Source: Bradyrhizobium sp. 4
Lineage (GTDB): Bacteria > Pseudomonadota > Alphaproteobacteria > Rhizobiales > Xanthobacteraceae
Assembly (NCBI RefSeq): GCF_023100905.1
Contig: NZ_CP064686.1
Span: 1,054,001 to 1,118,000 of the forward strand
DNA: 64,000 bases
Direction: 5' to 3'
The position numbers and the translations under genes were made by a program. Below are positions 36,376 through 45,827 of this stretch, piece after piece. The notes under the pieces are model-generated. The model had not been told where the DNA came from and did no database searches. It saw only the letters and a program-made list of their open reading frames with translations. How positions within the stretch are numbered: position 1 is the first letter of the stretch; each line of letters begins with the position of its first letter.

Positions 36376-37818
36376 ATGATCATGTCTGACGTTCAGAATT
36401 TGCTTGAGCGGTTGATCTCAGCGGGCACTGAGATCATTGGGGATGGTGGAATACTATCGCAATCTACAGATATCGCGGGGTATCTCGAAGATGGGCGTCG
36501 CCGCTACAAGGGTGAGGCGTTGGCCGTGGCACTCCCCAAGAGCACCCAACAAGTCGCCGCTATTGTCAAACTTTGCGGTGAGCTGGGCATCGCGATCGTA
36601 CCGCAGGCCGGCAATACAGGCATGACCGGTGGCGCAATTCCCCTCGGCAATCGCCCTTCGATGATCCTTAATGTTTCTAGATTGAACCGCGTCAGAGAGA
36701 TCGACATTCAAAACAATTCGGTGATCGCCGAGGCTGGCTGCATCCTGGGAACTCTGCGAGAGACCGTGCAACAAAAGCAACGGCAATTTCCGATGTACCT
36801 TGGGAGCGTCGGAAGCTGCCAGATCGGCGGGCTAGTCTCTACAAATGCGGGAGGCACAGGCGTATTACGGTATGGGAACATGCGCGATCTTATCTTTGGA
36901 CTGGAGGTCGTGCTGCCCGACGGACGGATCTGGAATGGCTTGAAAGTGCTCCGCAAGGATAATTCAGGATACGATCTGAAACAGTTATTCATTGGCGCAG
37001 AAGGTACACTGGGGATCGTAACCGCGGCCGCCTTGAAGCTGTTCCCGCTGCCGACGACGACGGGGACGGCGATGGTGTCTCTATCGCGAGTCTCCGACGC
37101 TGTTGATCTGCTGAGGCTTTTCGCCGACTGCACGGGCGGCAAGGTTGAAGCATTCGAATTGATTTCGAAAGGGCAGCTACAAAATGTCCTGGCTCATTTC
37201 GGTGAGCGGCCCCCTATGGACATCTCATCGCCATGGTATGCCTTGATCGAACTCGCCGACAGCAGCACGAGCTGGGACCCGTCTGAAGTGTTCGAACGCG
37301 TTCTGAACGAAGGAGTTGAGCGCAAGCTCGTTAATGACGCGATCATTGCATCGGATTCACTTAAGGCAGAGCGCTTGTGGAAGTATCGGCACAGTATTTC
37401 CGAAGCAAACATGCGCAAAGGATTCTCGGTCGCTAATGACACATCAGTACCAATTTCTAAGCTGGAGATCTTTATCGAGCGCGTGGATACGCGGCTCCAA
37501 ACCGAGTTTGACGCTGCGGATGTATTCCATTGCGGTCACATTGGTGACGGCAACATCCACGTGATCATCGTCTTTGACAGGCTCGTCTACGATACCCCTG
37601 TCAAGAGGGAGACGGCCGCGGCGCGCGCGAACTTCATCGTACACGAGGCAAGCGTCGAGCTTGGAGGAAGCATTAGCGCCGAGCACGGGATCGGGCTCAT
37701 GCACGTCGAGGAGTTGAAGACCTTCAAGGAAGGCATCGATCTGGAGCTCATGGCTGGCATCAAGAAGACCCTAGATCCCCGAAATATCATGAATCCTGGC
37801 AAGATCTTGGGCTGCTGA
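36376..37818 (+). CDS. FAD-linked oxidase, GlcD/D-2-hydroxyacid dehydrogenase-like
   Basis: A 480-residue VAO-family flavoprotein. The FAD-binding N-terminal domain shows VAIVKLCGELGIAIVPQAGN, TGMTGGAIPL, YLGSVGSCQIGGLVSTNAGG and FIGAEGTLGIVTAAALKLFP. The C-terminal cap has the metal/substrate histidines in FHCGHIGDGNIHVIIVF and SISAEHGIGLMHVEEL, ending PRNIMNPGKIL. The start is taken at 36376, because GGAGA sits five bases upstream; 36361 and 36382 are alternatives. Members oxidise D-lactate, D-2-hydroxyglutarate or glycolate and pass electrons to the respiratory chain. The gene follows lldD-like by about 155 bases and precedes a hydrolase by 49. Confidence 0.88.
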   Translation: MIMSDVQNLLERLISAGTEIIGDGGILSQSTDIAGYLEDGRRRYKGEALAVALPKSTQQVAAIVKLCGELGIAIVPQAGNTGMTGGAIPLGNRPSMILNVSRLNRVREIDIQNNSVIAEAGCILGTLRETVQQKQRQFPMYLGSVGSCQIGGLVSTNAGGTGVLRYGNMRDLIFGLEVVLPDGRIWNGLKVLRKDNSGYDLKQLFIGAEGTLGIVTAAALKLFPLPTTTGTAMVSLSRVSDAVDLLRLFADCTGGKVEAFELISKGQLQNVLAHFGERPPMDISSPWYALIELADSSTSWDPSEVFERVLNEGVERKLVNDAIIASDSLKAERLWKYRHSISEANMRKGFSVANDTSVPISKLEIFIERVDTRLQTEFDAADVFHCGHIGDGNIHVIIVFDRLVYDTPVKRETAAARANFIVHEASVELGGSISAEHGIGLMHVEELKTFKEGIDLELMAGIKKTLDPRNIMNPGKILGC

Positions 37819-37867
37819 TGTCCTGCCGAAGACTGTACATTATTTCCCACACGATTGAGAGAGTACG

Positions 37868-38773
37868 ATGAAGTTATTTTGTGCGCGGCTCCGCGATACG
37901 GTTCGCGTCGGCGTCCTTTCAGGTGATGAGGCCGTCCTTCTGCCACAGCGATTTGGAGACCTTCTGGAAATTATTGAGGCCGGCGAAGAGGCCCTGGAGG
38001 AGATAAGGCGAGTTGCCAGTGAAGCGAGCGCCGAACGTATGCCGTTTGCGGACCTTTCGCTGCTTTCTCCCATCCGGCGCTTTCGCCGTGACGTCTTGTG
38101 TGTTGGCTGGAACTATCTCGATCACTTCAATGAGGGGCGTGAGAAACGCGCTCCGCAAGCGGCAAAAGAATTGCCCAAGGCCCCGACGTTCTTCACGAAG
38201 AGCCCATATACAGTCATCGGTCCGCGCGATGCTATCGCTTACGACGCGAGACTTTCGGGTGAATGGGATTACGAGGCGGAACTTGCGATCATCATTGGGC
38301 GAGCCGGGCGCAGCATACCCGAGAAGGACGTTCGCAATCATATTTTCGGTTACAGCCTGGCGAACGATATCTCGGTGCGCGATATGCAGCGAAAGCATGG
38401 CGGACAATGGTTCAAGGGAAAGAGCATGGACGGAACGATGCCGCTCGGCCCTTACATCGTGACAGGCGACGAGATGGATCTCCCGGCTGTTCGACTGCAA
38501 TGTCTGGTGAACGGCGAGCTTCGCCAGGATGCATCGATTTCTCAAATGGCGTTTCCGATTGAGCGCCTTATCGCCGAAATTTCGCTTGGAATGACATTGC
38601 AGCCGGGAGACGTGCTTTTGACCGGAACGCCTAGTGGGGTTGGATACGCGCGGACCCCTCCGTTGTTCTTGAAGGAAGGTGATGAAGTGCTGGTCCGGGC
38701 CACTGGGCTCGGCGAATTGAGGAATCGCCTCGTGCACACCGATCTTCTTGGTTGCTCTGATGTAAAAATTTGA
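37868..38773 (+). CDS. Fumarylacetoacetate hydrolase-family protein
   Basis: A 301-residue FAH-superfamily enzyme. The metal ligands are visible as Glu136 and Glu138 in GEWDYEAELAIIIGR and Asp167 in YSLANDISVRD. FKGKSMDGTMPLGP and GDVLLTGTPSGVGYARTPP are the usual substrate-loop and C-terminal signatures. Members hydrolyse or decarboxylate 2,4-diketo acids or hydrate 2-oxopent-4-enoates; the exact substrate is unknown. GAGAGAG precedes the ATG at 37868. Its position after two 2-hydroxyacid oxidases suggests a shared catabolic operon. Confidence 0.88.
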   Translation: MKLFCARLRDTVRVGVLSGDEAVLLPQRFGDLLEIIEAGEEALEEIRRVASEASAERMPFADLSLLSPIRRFRRDVLCVGWNYLDHFNEGREKRAPQAAKELPKAPTFFTKSPYTVIGPRDAIAYDARLSGEWDYEAELAIIIGRAGRSIPEKDVRNHIFGYSLANDISVRDMQRKHGGQWFKGKSMDGTMPLGPYIVTGDEMDLPAVRLQCLVNGELRQDASISQMAFPIERLIAEISLGMTLQPGDVLLTGTPSGVGYARTPPLFLKEGDEVLVRATGLGELRNRLVHTDLLGCSDVKI

Positions 38774-39581
38774 GCGCTCACTACGTGCAGCTCGGCCATG
38801 ATAGGGCAATCGCCATCCATGCTGCCGAAGCAGCCTTCCGTCGGCCTCGTTCGGTCTACGCGTGCGATTTCCAACCCAATCGACCGATCGAATGGAGCTG
38901 ACATCGACGCGTCAAACCGATCTGCCTAAACGACGTTCTCGGAAGCCGCCCCTGTGGAGCTCGATACTTCCGAGTTCCTGACGACGACCGATACGAGCGC
39001 GCGGCTCCTGCAAAGAGTACACGCTCGCCAAAGGCTGTCGGCACCCATCCCGCAGCTGTTCCGAGAGCGATGCGAGGCGCATCGGCCGCAGTTGGTGCGA
39101 TTGCGGGCGCGATCGTATCAATAGTTTTGTCGGACCAGGATCCGAGCGGACGACAGACGATACGTTTCCGGCCTTCACACGAGCGCGCAGATGGCGGTCG
39201 TTCGCAGTCCAGCCACGTCTCAATCCGAATAAGATCGGATTGTCAGCGCTCGTATTGGACTGGTTCGATCGATGGCGCGTAGACATCGGGGAGCGACATT
39301 CCCTCGCCAAAATATGTCCAAGGCAGCTAACCTGGATATCCCGCATCGCGATCCTCAAGTCGGGGGCTGCGGCTGGCGGCCTGATGCTGCTGCGCCCGAT
39401 TAAGGCATTGGGGCAGGTTACCCGGCCATGAGGCGTCCGAACCTGGCATCGGCTGTGGCCAGAGGACCTGTCGCTTTCAGGCAATGGCAGGTCGCTAGCG
39501 ATCATGCCGGCGAAGCAGAGCAGTTCAATGTGTATCAGAAGGCAGGACGATCCGGCCGCGCTTACCCAGTATTCGGACCCA
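38774..39581. other. Intergenic region with a glxA-like 5' remnant
   Basis: About 800 bases upstream of soxB. On the minus strand 39505 begins MIASDLPLPESD, very like the start of the GlxA-type regulator at 32527 (MIASDLRLPRSDN). The surrounding 70 bases (39478-39548 against 32497-32567) are also similar, but the resemblance ends after about a dozen codons. The rest shows no recognisable gene. Confidence 0.5.
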
Positions 39582-40832
39582 ATGCGCTATTCCATATTTT
39601 CTCTCATTGGCCAAACTCTAAAGGGACATCGTGGCTGGCAGCCTACCTGGCGCGACGCAGCGCCCAAGCCCGAATACGACGTTCTGATCATCGGTGGTGG
39701 CGGTCACGGTCTTGCCACAGCTCACTACCTTGCAAGTCGATTTGGCATCAACAACGTTGCCGTGATCGAGAAGGGTTATATTGGCTCTGGTAACGTGGGC
39801 CGCAATACGACGATCATTCGGTCCAACTATCTGCTCCCTGGAAATACCCCTTTCTACGAATTGTCGATGAAGCTCTGGCAAGGGCTGGAGCAGGACGTGA
39901 ACTACAACGCGATGGTCAGCCAGCGCGGGGTTCTCAACCTCTTTCATTCGGACCCGCAGCGGGACGCCTACGCGCGCCGCGGCAATGCGATGCGGCTCGC
40001 CGGCGTCGATGCCGAGCTGCTCGATCGCGAGCGGGTGCGTGCCATGGTGCCCTTCCTCGATTACGAGACAAGCCGCTTCCCCATTCAGGGTGGGTTGCTG
40101 CAGAGGCGTGGCGGCACCGCGCGCCACGACGCCGTTGCGTGGGGTTACGCACGGGCGGCCGATAGTCGGGGCGTCGACATTGTGCAGAATTGCGAAGTCA
40201 CCGGTGTCACCATCATGAACGGCCGCGTGAGCGGGGTCGCGACGACGCGTGGCCCGATCAGAGCGAAAAAGGTTGCGCTCGTTGTCGCTGGTAACTCTTC
40301 CCGTGTTGCCGCGATGGCAGGGATGCGGCTACCAATCGAGAGCCACGTTCTGCAGGCCTTCGTCTCCGAAGGGCTCAAGCCTTTGATCGATTGCGTGGTA
40401 ACTTTCGGCGCGGGCCATTTGTACATCAGTCAGTCGGATAAGGGCGGCCTCGTGTTCGGTGGCGACATCGATGGCTACAATTCCTATGCTCAACGCGGCA
40501 ACCTCCCGGTGATTGAAGACGTGATGGAGGCGGCGATGGGTCTGTGGCCCGGCTTGGGCCGGGTGCGGCTGCTGCGTCACTGGGGCGGCATCATGGATAT
40601 GTCGATGGACGGCTCGCCGATCATCGATCATACGCCGGTTCAGGGGCTCTATCTCAACGCGGGCTGGTGCTACGGCGGCTTCAAGGCGACGCCGGCCTCC
40701 GGCTTCTGCTTCGCCCACCTCATCGCCAAGGATGAGCCGCATCCCGTCGCTGCCGCTTACAGGCTCGACCGCTTCGCCACCGGTCGGGTGATCGACGAAA
40801 AGGGCGCGGGCGCGCAGCCAAATCTTCACTGA
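39582..40832 (+). CDS. soxB: Sarcosine oxidase beta subunit
   Basis: A 416-residue beta subunit of heterotetrameric sarcosine oxidase. MRYSIFSLIGQTLKGHRGWQ is the typical N-terminus and fixes the start at 39582. The FAD-binding GGGGHG is at residues 38-43 in VLIIGGGGHGLATAHYLASR. His182 in GGTARHDAVAWGYARAA corresponds by position to the histidine that carries covalent FMN in corynebacterial enzymes. The enzyme oxidatively demethylates sarcosine to glycine and hydrogen peroxide, or to 5,10-methylene-tetrahydrofolate when folate is present. It is first in a tight soxBDAG operon with purU behind. Confidence 0.95.
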   Translation: MRYSIFSLIGQTLKGHRGWQPTWRDAAPKPEYDVLIIGGGGHGLATAHYLASRFGINNVAVIEKGYIGSGNVGRNTTIIRSNYLLPGNTPFYELSMKLWQGLEQDVNYNAMVSQRGVLNLFHSDPQRDAYARRGNAMRLAGVDAELLDRERVRAMVPFLDYETSRFPIQGGLLQRRGGTARHDAVAWGYARAADSRGVDIVQNCEVTGVTIMNGRVSGVATTRGPIRAKKVALVVAGNSSRVAAMAGMRLPIESHVLQAFVSEGLKPLIDCVVTFGAGHLYISQSDKGGLVFGGDIDGYNSYAQRGNLPVIEDVMEAAMGLWPGLGRVRLLRHWGGIMDMSMDGSPIIDHTPVQGLYLNAGWCYGGFKATPASGFCFAHLIAKDEPHPVAAAYRLDRFATGRVIDEKGAGAQPNLH

Positions 40833-40852
40833 GAGATCATTGAGCTATCCCA

Positions 40853-41128
40853 ATGCGCATTCCATGTCCCCATTGCGGCGCGCGTGACGTCCAGGAATTT
40901 ACCTATCTGGGCGATGCGGGCCTGCAGCGCCCCGATGGCCTCGCTGCCACGGAAGCTGCGATGTTCGATTACGTTTATCTCCGTGACAACCTTCGCGGGC
41001 TTCACGAGGAGCTCTGGTATCACGGCGCCGGTTGCCACGCCTGGCTCGCTGTGCGCCGTCACACATTGACCCATGCTATCGAGTCGGCGGTGCCGGCAAA
41101 GAGCCGCTGGACGGGAGCGGCAGCATGA
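40853..41128 (+). CDS. soxD: Sarcosine oxidase delta subunit
   Basis: A 91-residue zinc-binding delta subunit. The ligands are visible as Cys5 and Cys8 in MRIPCPHCGARD and His57 and Cys61 in WYHGAGCHAWLAVRRHT. The length and the RDNLRGLHEELW segment are typical. It lies 20 bases after soxB, and its stop overlaps the soxA start (ATGA at 41125-41128), showing translational coupling. Confidence 0.95.
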   Translation: MRIPCPHCGARDVQEFTYLGDAGLQRPDGLAATEAAMFDYVYLRDNLRGLHEELWYHGAGCHAWLAVRRHTLTHAIESAVPAKSRWTGAAA

Positions 41129-44109
41129 GCACGCTGCCGTTCCGTCTCCCCAGCGGTGGCCTGATCGACCGCACCCAGGCGCTCTCCTTTCGCTTCGATG
41201 GCAAAGGCTATGCCGGGTATGCCGGCGACACGCTTGCCTCGGCGCTTCTCGCGAGCGGCGTGCGGCTCATCGGTCGGTCTTTCAAATATCACCGGCCCCG
41301 CGGTGTTCTCTCTGCCGGTTCCGAGGAGCCGAACGCGTTGGTCGAGCTGAGGACAGGTGCGCGACGCGAGCCGAATACGCGAGCGACGACCATCGAGCTG
41401 TTCGATAGTCTTGAAGCAACCAGCCAGAACCGCTGGCCCTCGCTCGCATTCGATTTGCTATCTCTAAACGGTCTCGCTTCGCCAGCTCTCGTCGCTGGCT
41501 TCTACTACAAGACCTTCATGTGGCCGGCCTCGTTCTGGGAGAAGCTCTACGAGCCATTGATCCGCCGCGCCGCGGGACTGGGACGTGCCGCCCAAGCCGG
41601 CGATCCCGACCATTACGAAAAGGCCTTCGCCTTCTGCGATGTTCTGGTGATCGGTGGCGGGCCGGCGGGCCTGTCCGCCGCCCTCGCGGCCGGCCGCAGC
41701 GGCGCGCGCGTCATCCTCTGTGACGAAGACTTTAGGCTCGGCGGTAGTTTGCTCGCTGAACAGCGCGAGATCGATGGGCGTCCCGCTGCCGAATGGCTAG
41801 CCGTCACGCTGGCCGAACTCGCAAGCTTGTCCGAAGTGCGCATCATGCCGCGCACCAGCGTGTTCGGCCTCTACGATCACGGCATCTACGGTGCGGTTGA
41901 GCGCGTCAACGATCACGTCGCCCTTCCGCCCGCGCATCAGCCGCGACAGCGCAGCTGGCGAATCTACGCCAAACACGCGGTCCTCGCCTCCGGTGCGCTC
42001 GAGCGACCGATCGTCTTTCCCGGAAACGATCGCCCCGGCGTCATGCTCGCCGGCGCGGTGCGCACTTACATTAACCGCTTCGGCGTTCTGCCCGGCCGCG
42101 AAGCAGTCCTCTTCACTGCCGGCGACGGCGGTTGGGCGACGGCGCGCGATCTCGCAGCGGCCGGTGCTCGCGTGGCAGCGATCGTTGATTCCCGTAGCGA
42201 GATCGATCCATCACTCAAAACGCTGGCCCAACGTGTCGGCGCGCCGCTGTTTGCGGGCAGCGTGGTCGAGGCGACGCAGCGGAGTCGTGAGCTGCGCGGC
42301 GTCGTCATTCGCGATGCTTCCGGCAAACGAACGACTCTGTCTTGTGACCTGCTTGCGGTCTCCAACGGCTGGAACCCGACGGTTCACCTCACGTCTCACC
42401 AGAATGGCAAGCCGGTTTGGGATGATGCGGTCCAGGCATTTGTGCCTGGCGCGCTGCCGCCGAACCTCGCTGTCGCCGGCAGCGCAGCCGGTCGCTTCAC
42501 GCTCGCTGAAGCACTTAAGGACGGAGCGCGGCTTGGCCGGGAAGCGGCAGCGGAGGTTGGCCTCGCACCGGCGGCGGCCGAGGCGGCTCACGCAACTGAC
42601 GCTGAGCTGAATGGCCTGATGCCTGTCTGGCGCGTGAGCGGCGGCAAAGGCAAGGCCTTCGTCGATCTCCAGAACGACGTCACCGACAAGGATGTCGAGA
42701 TCGCAGCCCGCGAGGGCTTCCGTTCGGTCGAACATCTCAAGCGTTATACGACGCTCGGCATGGCCACCGACCAGGGCAAGACCTCGAATTTCGCCGGTCT
42801 CGCCATTATGGCCGAGCAGTCGGGCAGGGCGATCCGCGAGACCGGTACGACGAGTTTCCGTCCGCCCTACACGCCGGTTGCCATCGGCGCGCTTGCCGGC
42901 CACCACCGTGGCAAAGATTTCCGGGCAGCTCGTCTGGCACCGACCCATGAATGGTCGTGCCAGCAGGGCGCCGTCTTCGTCGAGACCGGCCAATGGCTGC
43001 GAGCGCAATATTATCCCAAACCGGGAGAAAACGATTGGCTGACCGCGGTCAACCGAGAGGTGCTTGCGGTGCGCGGTAGTGTCGGATTCTGCGATGTCTC
43101 AACGCTTGGAAAGATCGATATCCAAGGCGTCGACGCAACAGAGTTTCTCGAACGCGTTTACATCAATGGTTGGAAGGCGCTGCCGGTGGGCAAGGCCCGG
43201 TACGGACTCATGCTGCGTGAAGATGGCTTTGTCTTGGACGATGGCACCACCTCTCGCCTGGGCGAACATCACTTCTTGATGACCACCACGACAGCCAACG
43301 CCGGCAAGGTGATGCAGCATCTGGAATTCTGCCATCAGGTGCTTTGGCCGGAGCTTGACGTGCGGATGGTTTCTGTTTCCGAACAATGGGCGCAGGCATC
43401 AATCGCTGGTCCAAGATCTCGCGATGTTCTGCATCGTGTGGTCGACGCCGAGCACGATATTTCCAACGACGCCTTCCCATATCTCGCCGCGCGCGAAATC
43501 ACGGTTGGTCGAGGTATCGCAGCACGCTTGTTCCGTATTTCGTTTTCGGGGGAACTCGCCTACGAGCTCGCAGTTCCGGCTGAATACGGCGAGGCGATGA
43601 TGCGCGCGCTCATGGTGGCTGGGGAGCCATACGGCATCACACCGTACGGCACCGAGGCGCTTGGCGTGATGCGCATTGAAAAAGGGCATGTAGGAGGCAA
43701 CGAGATCAATGGCCAGACGACAGCGCGCGATCTGGGGCTCGGCAAGATGATGTCGTCAAAGAAGGATTTTATTGGCCGACTGATGGCGAAGAGGGAAGCC
43801 TTGATGGAGAGCCACCGTCCGAGCTTTATTGGTGTTCGGCCTGTGAATTCCTCCGACCGCCTACGGGCCGGTGCACACTTTCTCGGAGTTGGTCGCGCAG
43901 CCGAGATGGAGAATGATGAAGGCTACATGACCTCGGTGGCCTACTCGCCAAACTTGAAGCAGTGGATCGGGTTGGGCTTTATCAAAAATGGGGGGAGCCG
44001 AATCGGCGAGCGTGTCCGCGCTTTCGACCCGGTCCGCAATGGCGATGTCGAGGTGGAGATTTGCTCTCCCGTGTTTCTCGATCCCGAAGGAACTCGACTT
44101 CATGGTTGA
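41125..44109 (+). CDS. soxA: Sarcosine oxidase alpha subunit
   Basis: A 994-residue alpha subunit. The N-terminal ferredoxin-like region (RTQALSFRFDGKGYAGYAGD) precedes a dinucleotide-binding domain (LVIGGGPAGLSAALAAGRSG near residue 175) that holds NAD. The C-terminal third is a GcvT/aminomethyltransferase domain (residues about 600-994; GFCDVSTLGKIDIQGVDATE, and GTEALGVMRIEKGHVGGNEI), which binds tetrahydrofolate and captures the methyl group. The start at 41125 matches the family N-terminus MSTLPFRLPSGGLIDR and overlaps soxD. The end overlaps soxG by eight bases. Confidence 0.95.
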   Translation: MSTLPFRLPSGGLIDRTQALSFRFDGKGYAGYAGDTLASALLASGVRLIGRSFKYHRPRGVLSAGSEEPNALVELRTGARREPNTRATTIELFDSLEATSQNRWPSLAFDLLSLNGLASPALVAGFYYKTFMWPASFWEKLYEPLIRRAAGLGRAAQAGDPDHYEKAFAFCDVLVIGGGPAGLSAALAAGRSGARVILCDEDFRLGGSLLAEQREIDGRPAAEWLAVTLAELASLSEVRIMPRTSVFGLYDHGIYGAVERVNDHVALPPAHQPRQRSWRIYAKHAVLASGALERPIVFPGNDRPGVMLAGAVRTYINRFGVLPGREAVLFTAGDGGWATARDLAAAGARVAAIVDSRSEIDPSLKTLAQRVGAPLFAGSVVEATQRSRELRGVVIRDASGKRTTLSCDLLAVSNGWNPTVHLTSHQNGKPVWDDAVQAFVPGALPPNLAVAGSAAGRFTLAEALKDGARLGREAAAEVGLAPAAAEAAHATDAELNGLMPVWRVSGGKGKAFVDLQNDVTDKDVEIAAREGFRSVEHLKRYTTLGMATDQGKTSNFAGLAIMAEQSGRAIRETGTTSFRPPYTPVAIGALAGHHRGKDFRAARLAPTHEWSCQQGAVFVETGQWLRAQYYPKPGENDWLTAVNREVLAVRGSVGFCDVSTLGKIDIQGVDATEFLERVYINGWKALPVGKARYGLMLREDGFVLDDGTTSRLGEHHFLMTTTTANAGKVMQHLEFCHQVLWPELDVRMVSVSEQWAQASIAGPRSRDVLHRVVDAEHDISNDAFPYLAAREITVGRGIAARLFRISFSGELAYELAVPAEYGEAMMRALMVAGEPYGITPYGTEALGVMRIEKGHVGGNEINGQTTARDLGLGKMMSSKKDFIGRLMAKREALMESHRPSFIGVRPVNSSDRLRAGAHFLGVGRAAEMENDEGYMTSVAYSPNLKQWIGLGFIKNGGSRIGERVRAFDPVRNGDVEVEICSPVFLDPEGTRLHG

Positions 44110-44722
44110 GCAAGAGACTGCCACTTGGCGTGCCCGTGGAGCTTGGGCCGGTATTGCCGAACCCGGACAGATCGGCGCGAGGGGCGATCCGGATATCACA
44201 GCAGTGACCTTGGACGACGCAGGTTTTGCAACGCTGATTGCGTCTTCCGGCTCTGCCGATCTGGAACTTGCCATCAAGCGGACGATCGGCCTCGATCTAC
44301 CACGGAGGCCGTTGGTCTCACTATCGAACGCGCATGGTTTGGCGTGGGCTGGTCCGGACCAGTGGCTCCTTATTGCCCGACAGAGAGCTGGCTTCTCTGA
44401 CGTCCTCGCCTCGTTGTCGGGTTTTGCCGCGGTGAGTGATCAGAGTCATGGCCGCGCCGCATTGCGCGTATCGGGGAGGCGGGTACGGCAGGCCCTGGCA
44501 AAAGGTGCGATGATCGATCTCCATTCTTCCGTGTTCCCAGTCGGCGCGACAGCGCTGACAAGCTTTGCACATATCGGCGTGCAGTTGTGGCGAACCGAAG
44601 ATGGGCCGGATGGCGCAGTCTTCGAACTGCTTGTAGCGCGCAGCATGGCCGGCAGTTTTTGGTCCTGGTTCACTGCTTCGGCAGCGGAGTTCGGCTGCCA
44701 TGTTACGTGTGGTCGATGTTAG
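44102..44722 (+). CDS. soxG: Sarcosine oxidase gamma subunit
   Basis: A 206-residue gamma subunit, weakly conserved as usual for this protein. Typical stretches are SNAHGLAWAGPDQWLLIARQ and SSVFPVGATALTSFAHIGVQ, then the C-terminal FELLVARSMAGSFWSWFTAS. The start at ATG 44102 overlaps the soxA stop; the longer upstream frame lies inside soxA. Identification rests on both sequence and position as fourth gene of soxBDAG. Confidence 0.9.
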   Translation: MVEQETATWRARGAWAGIAEPGQIGARGDPDITAVTLDDAGFATLIASSGSADLELAIKRTIGLDLPRRPLVSLSNAHGLAWAGPDQWLLIARQRAGFSDVLASLSGFAAVSDQSHGRAALRVSGRRVRQALAKGAMIDLHSSVFPVGATALTSFAHIGVQLWRTEDGPDGAVFELLVARSMAGSFWSWFTASAAEFGCHVTCGRC

Positions 44723-44792
44723 TGTCCGCGCGCTACGTTCGTTTTATTTCAGCGTATCTTCACCGCAGTTCGCGAGGGATCGCCGTCAGGCG

Positions 44793-45665
44793 ATGACTAC
44801 CATGTCCGAGCATTCTATGATCCTTGCATTGTCATGCCCTGATCGACCGGGCATCGTATCGGCTGTCTCGAGCATCTTGTTTGAAGCAGGCTGTAACATC
44901 ACCGACGCTCAGCAATTCGATGATGAAGAGGCCGGCCGCTTCTTCATGCGCGTGGTGTTCGATCGGCTCGAGCAGGCGAAATCAAAAGCGGAGATTTTGG
45001 CCGCTATCGAAGAACTGGCTCAGCGCTTCCTTATGACATTTACGCTGAGAGAGAGTTCTGCAAAAAAACGGGTGATGCTTCTGGTTTCTAAATTCGATCA
45101 TTGTCTAGCGGATTTGCTATATCGCTGGCGCATTGGCGAATTGCCCATGGAAGTGAGTGGAATTGTTTCCAATCATGGGCGCGAGCACTTGGCTTCTACC
45201 GATCTGGGAGAATTGCCGTTCTATCACTTGCCTGTCACGAAGCAGACTAAGATGGAGCAAGAGTCGCGTATTTGGGAGATTGTGCAGGAGACAAACACGG
45301 ATCTTGTTGTCCTTGCGCGCTACATGCAAATCCTATCGGACGGATTCTCGGCGAAGTTGTCGGGACGCTGCATCAACATTCATCACTCATTTCTACCTGG
45401 ATTTAAGGGCGCCAGGCCCTATCACCAGGCCCATGCGCGAGGCGTCAAGCTCATCGGAGCAACCGCCCATTATGTGACCTCAGATCTCGACGAAGGACCG
45501 ATCATCGAGCAGGATGTCGAAAGGATCTCGCATCGCGACACGCCAGAGGACCTCGTTCGCAAAGGGCGCGACATCGAGCGGCGCGTTCTCGCCCGAGCTG
45601 TGCGCCATCACCTGGAAGATCGCGTGATGCTCAATGGAATGAAGACGGTCGTCTTTACCGGCTGA
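44793..45665 (+). CDS. purU: Formyltetrahydrofolate deformylase
   Basis: A 290-residue PurU. An N-terminal ACT domain (SMILALSCPDRPGIVSAVSS, residues 7-85) senses one-carbon or methionine state in known members. The C-terminal formyl-transferase-like domain has INIHHSFLPGFKGARPYHQA, KLIGATAHYVTSDLDEGPII and EDLVRKGRDIERRVLARAV. It hydrolyses 10-formyl-tetrahydrofolate to formate and tetrahydrofolate. The gene follows soxG by 70 bases, so the operon recycles folate loaded by sarcosine demethylation. A decayed second copy of the C-terminal part is at 54808-55060. Confidence 0.94.
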   Translation: MTTMSEHSMILALSCPDRPGIVSAVSSILFEAGCNITDAQQFDDEEAGRFFMRVVFDRLEQAKSKAEILAAIEELAQRFLMTFTLRESSAKKRVMLLVSKFDHCLADLLYRWRIGELPMEVSGIVSNHGREHLASTDLGELPFYHLPVTKQTKMEQESRIWEIVQETNTDLVVLARYMQILSDGFSAKLSGRCINIHHSFLPGFKGARPYHQAHARGVKLIGATAHYVTSDLDEGPIIEQDVERISHRDTPEDLVRKGRDIERRVLARAVRHHLEDRVMLNGMKTVVFTG

Positions 45666-45827
45666 ACGGAGCGCGACAGAATAAGGCGGAGCTGGTTCGA
45701 GAGCAGCGCTGAAGCTTGACGTGCGACAATGTGGCGCGCGAAGCACATAAAATGCATCGCGAATTGATTGGAAGCCCACAATCGTTTGCCGCTGCTTGAG
45801 AAGAGTTTGGCTACATAGGAGGAAGCG

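Noticed and set aside
38912..39505. Full second glxA-type regulator upstream of soxB
   Set aside because: Only the first dozen codons and the promoter region match; the remaining 180 codons have no DJ-1 or AraC features.
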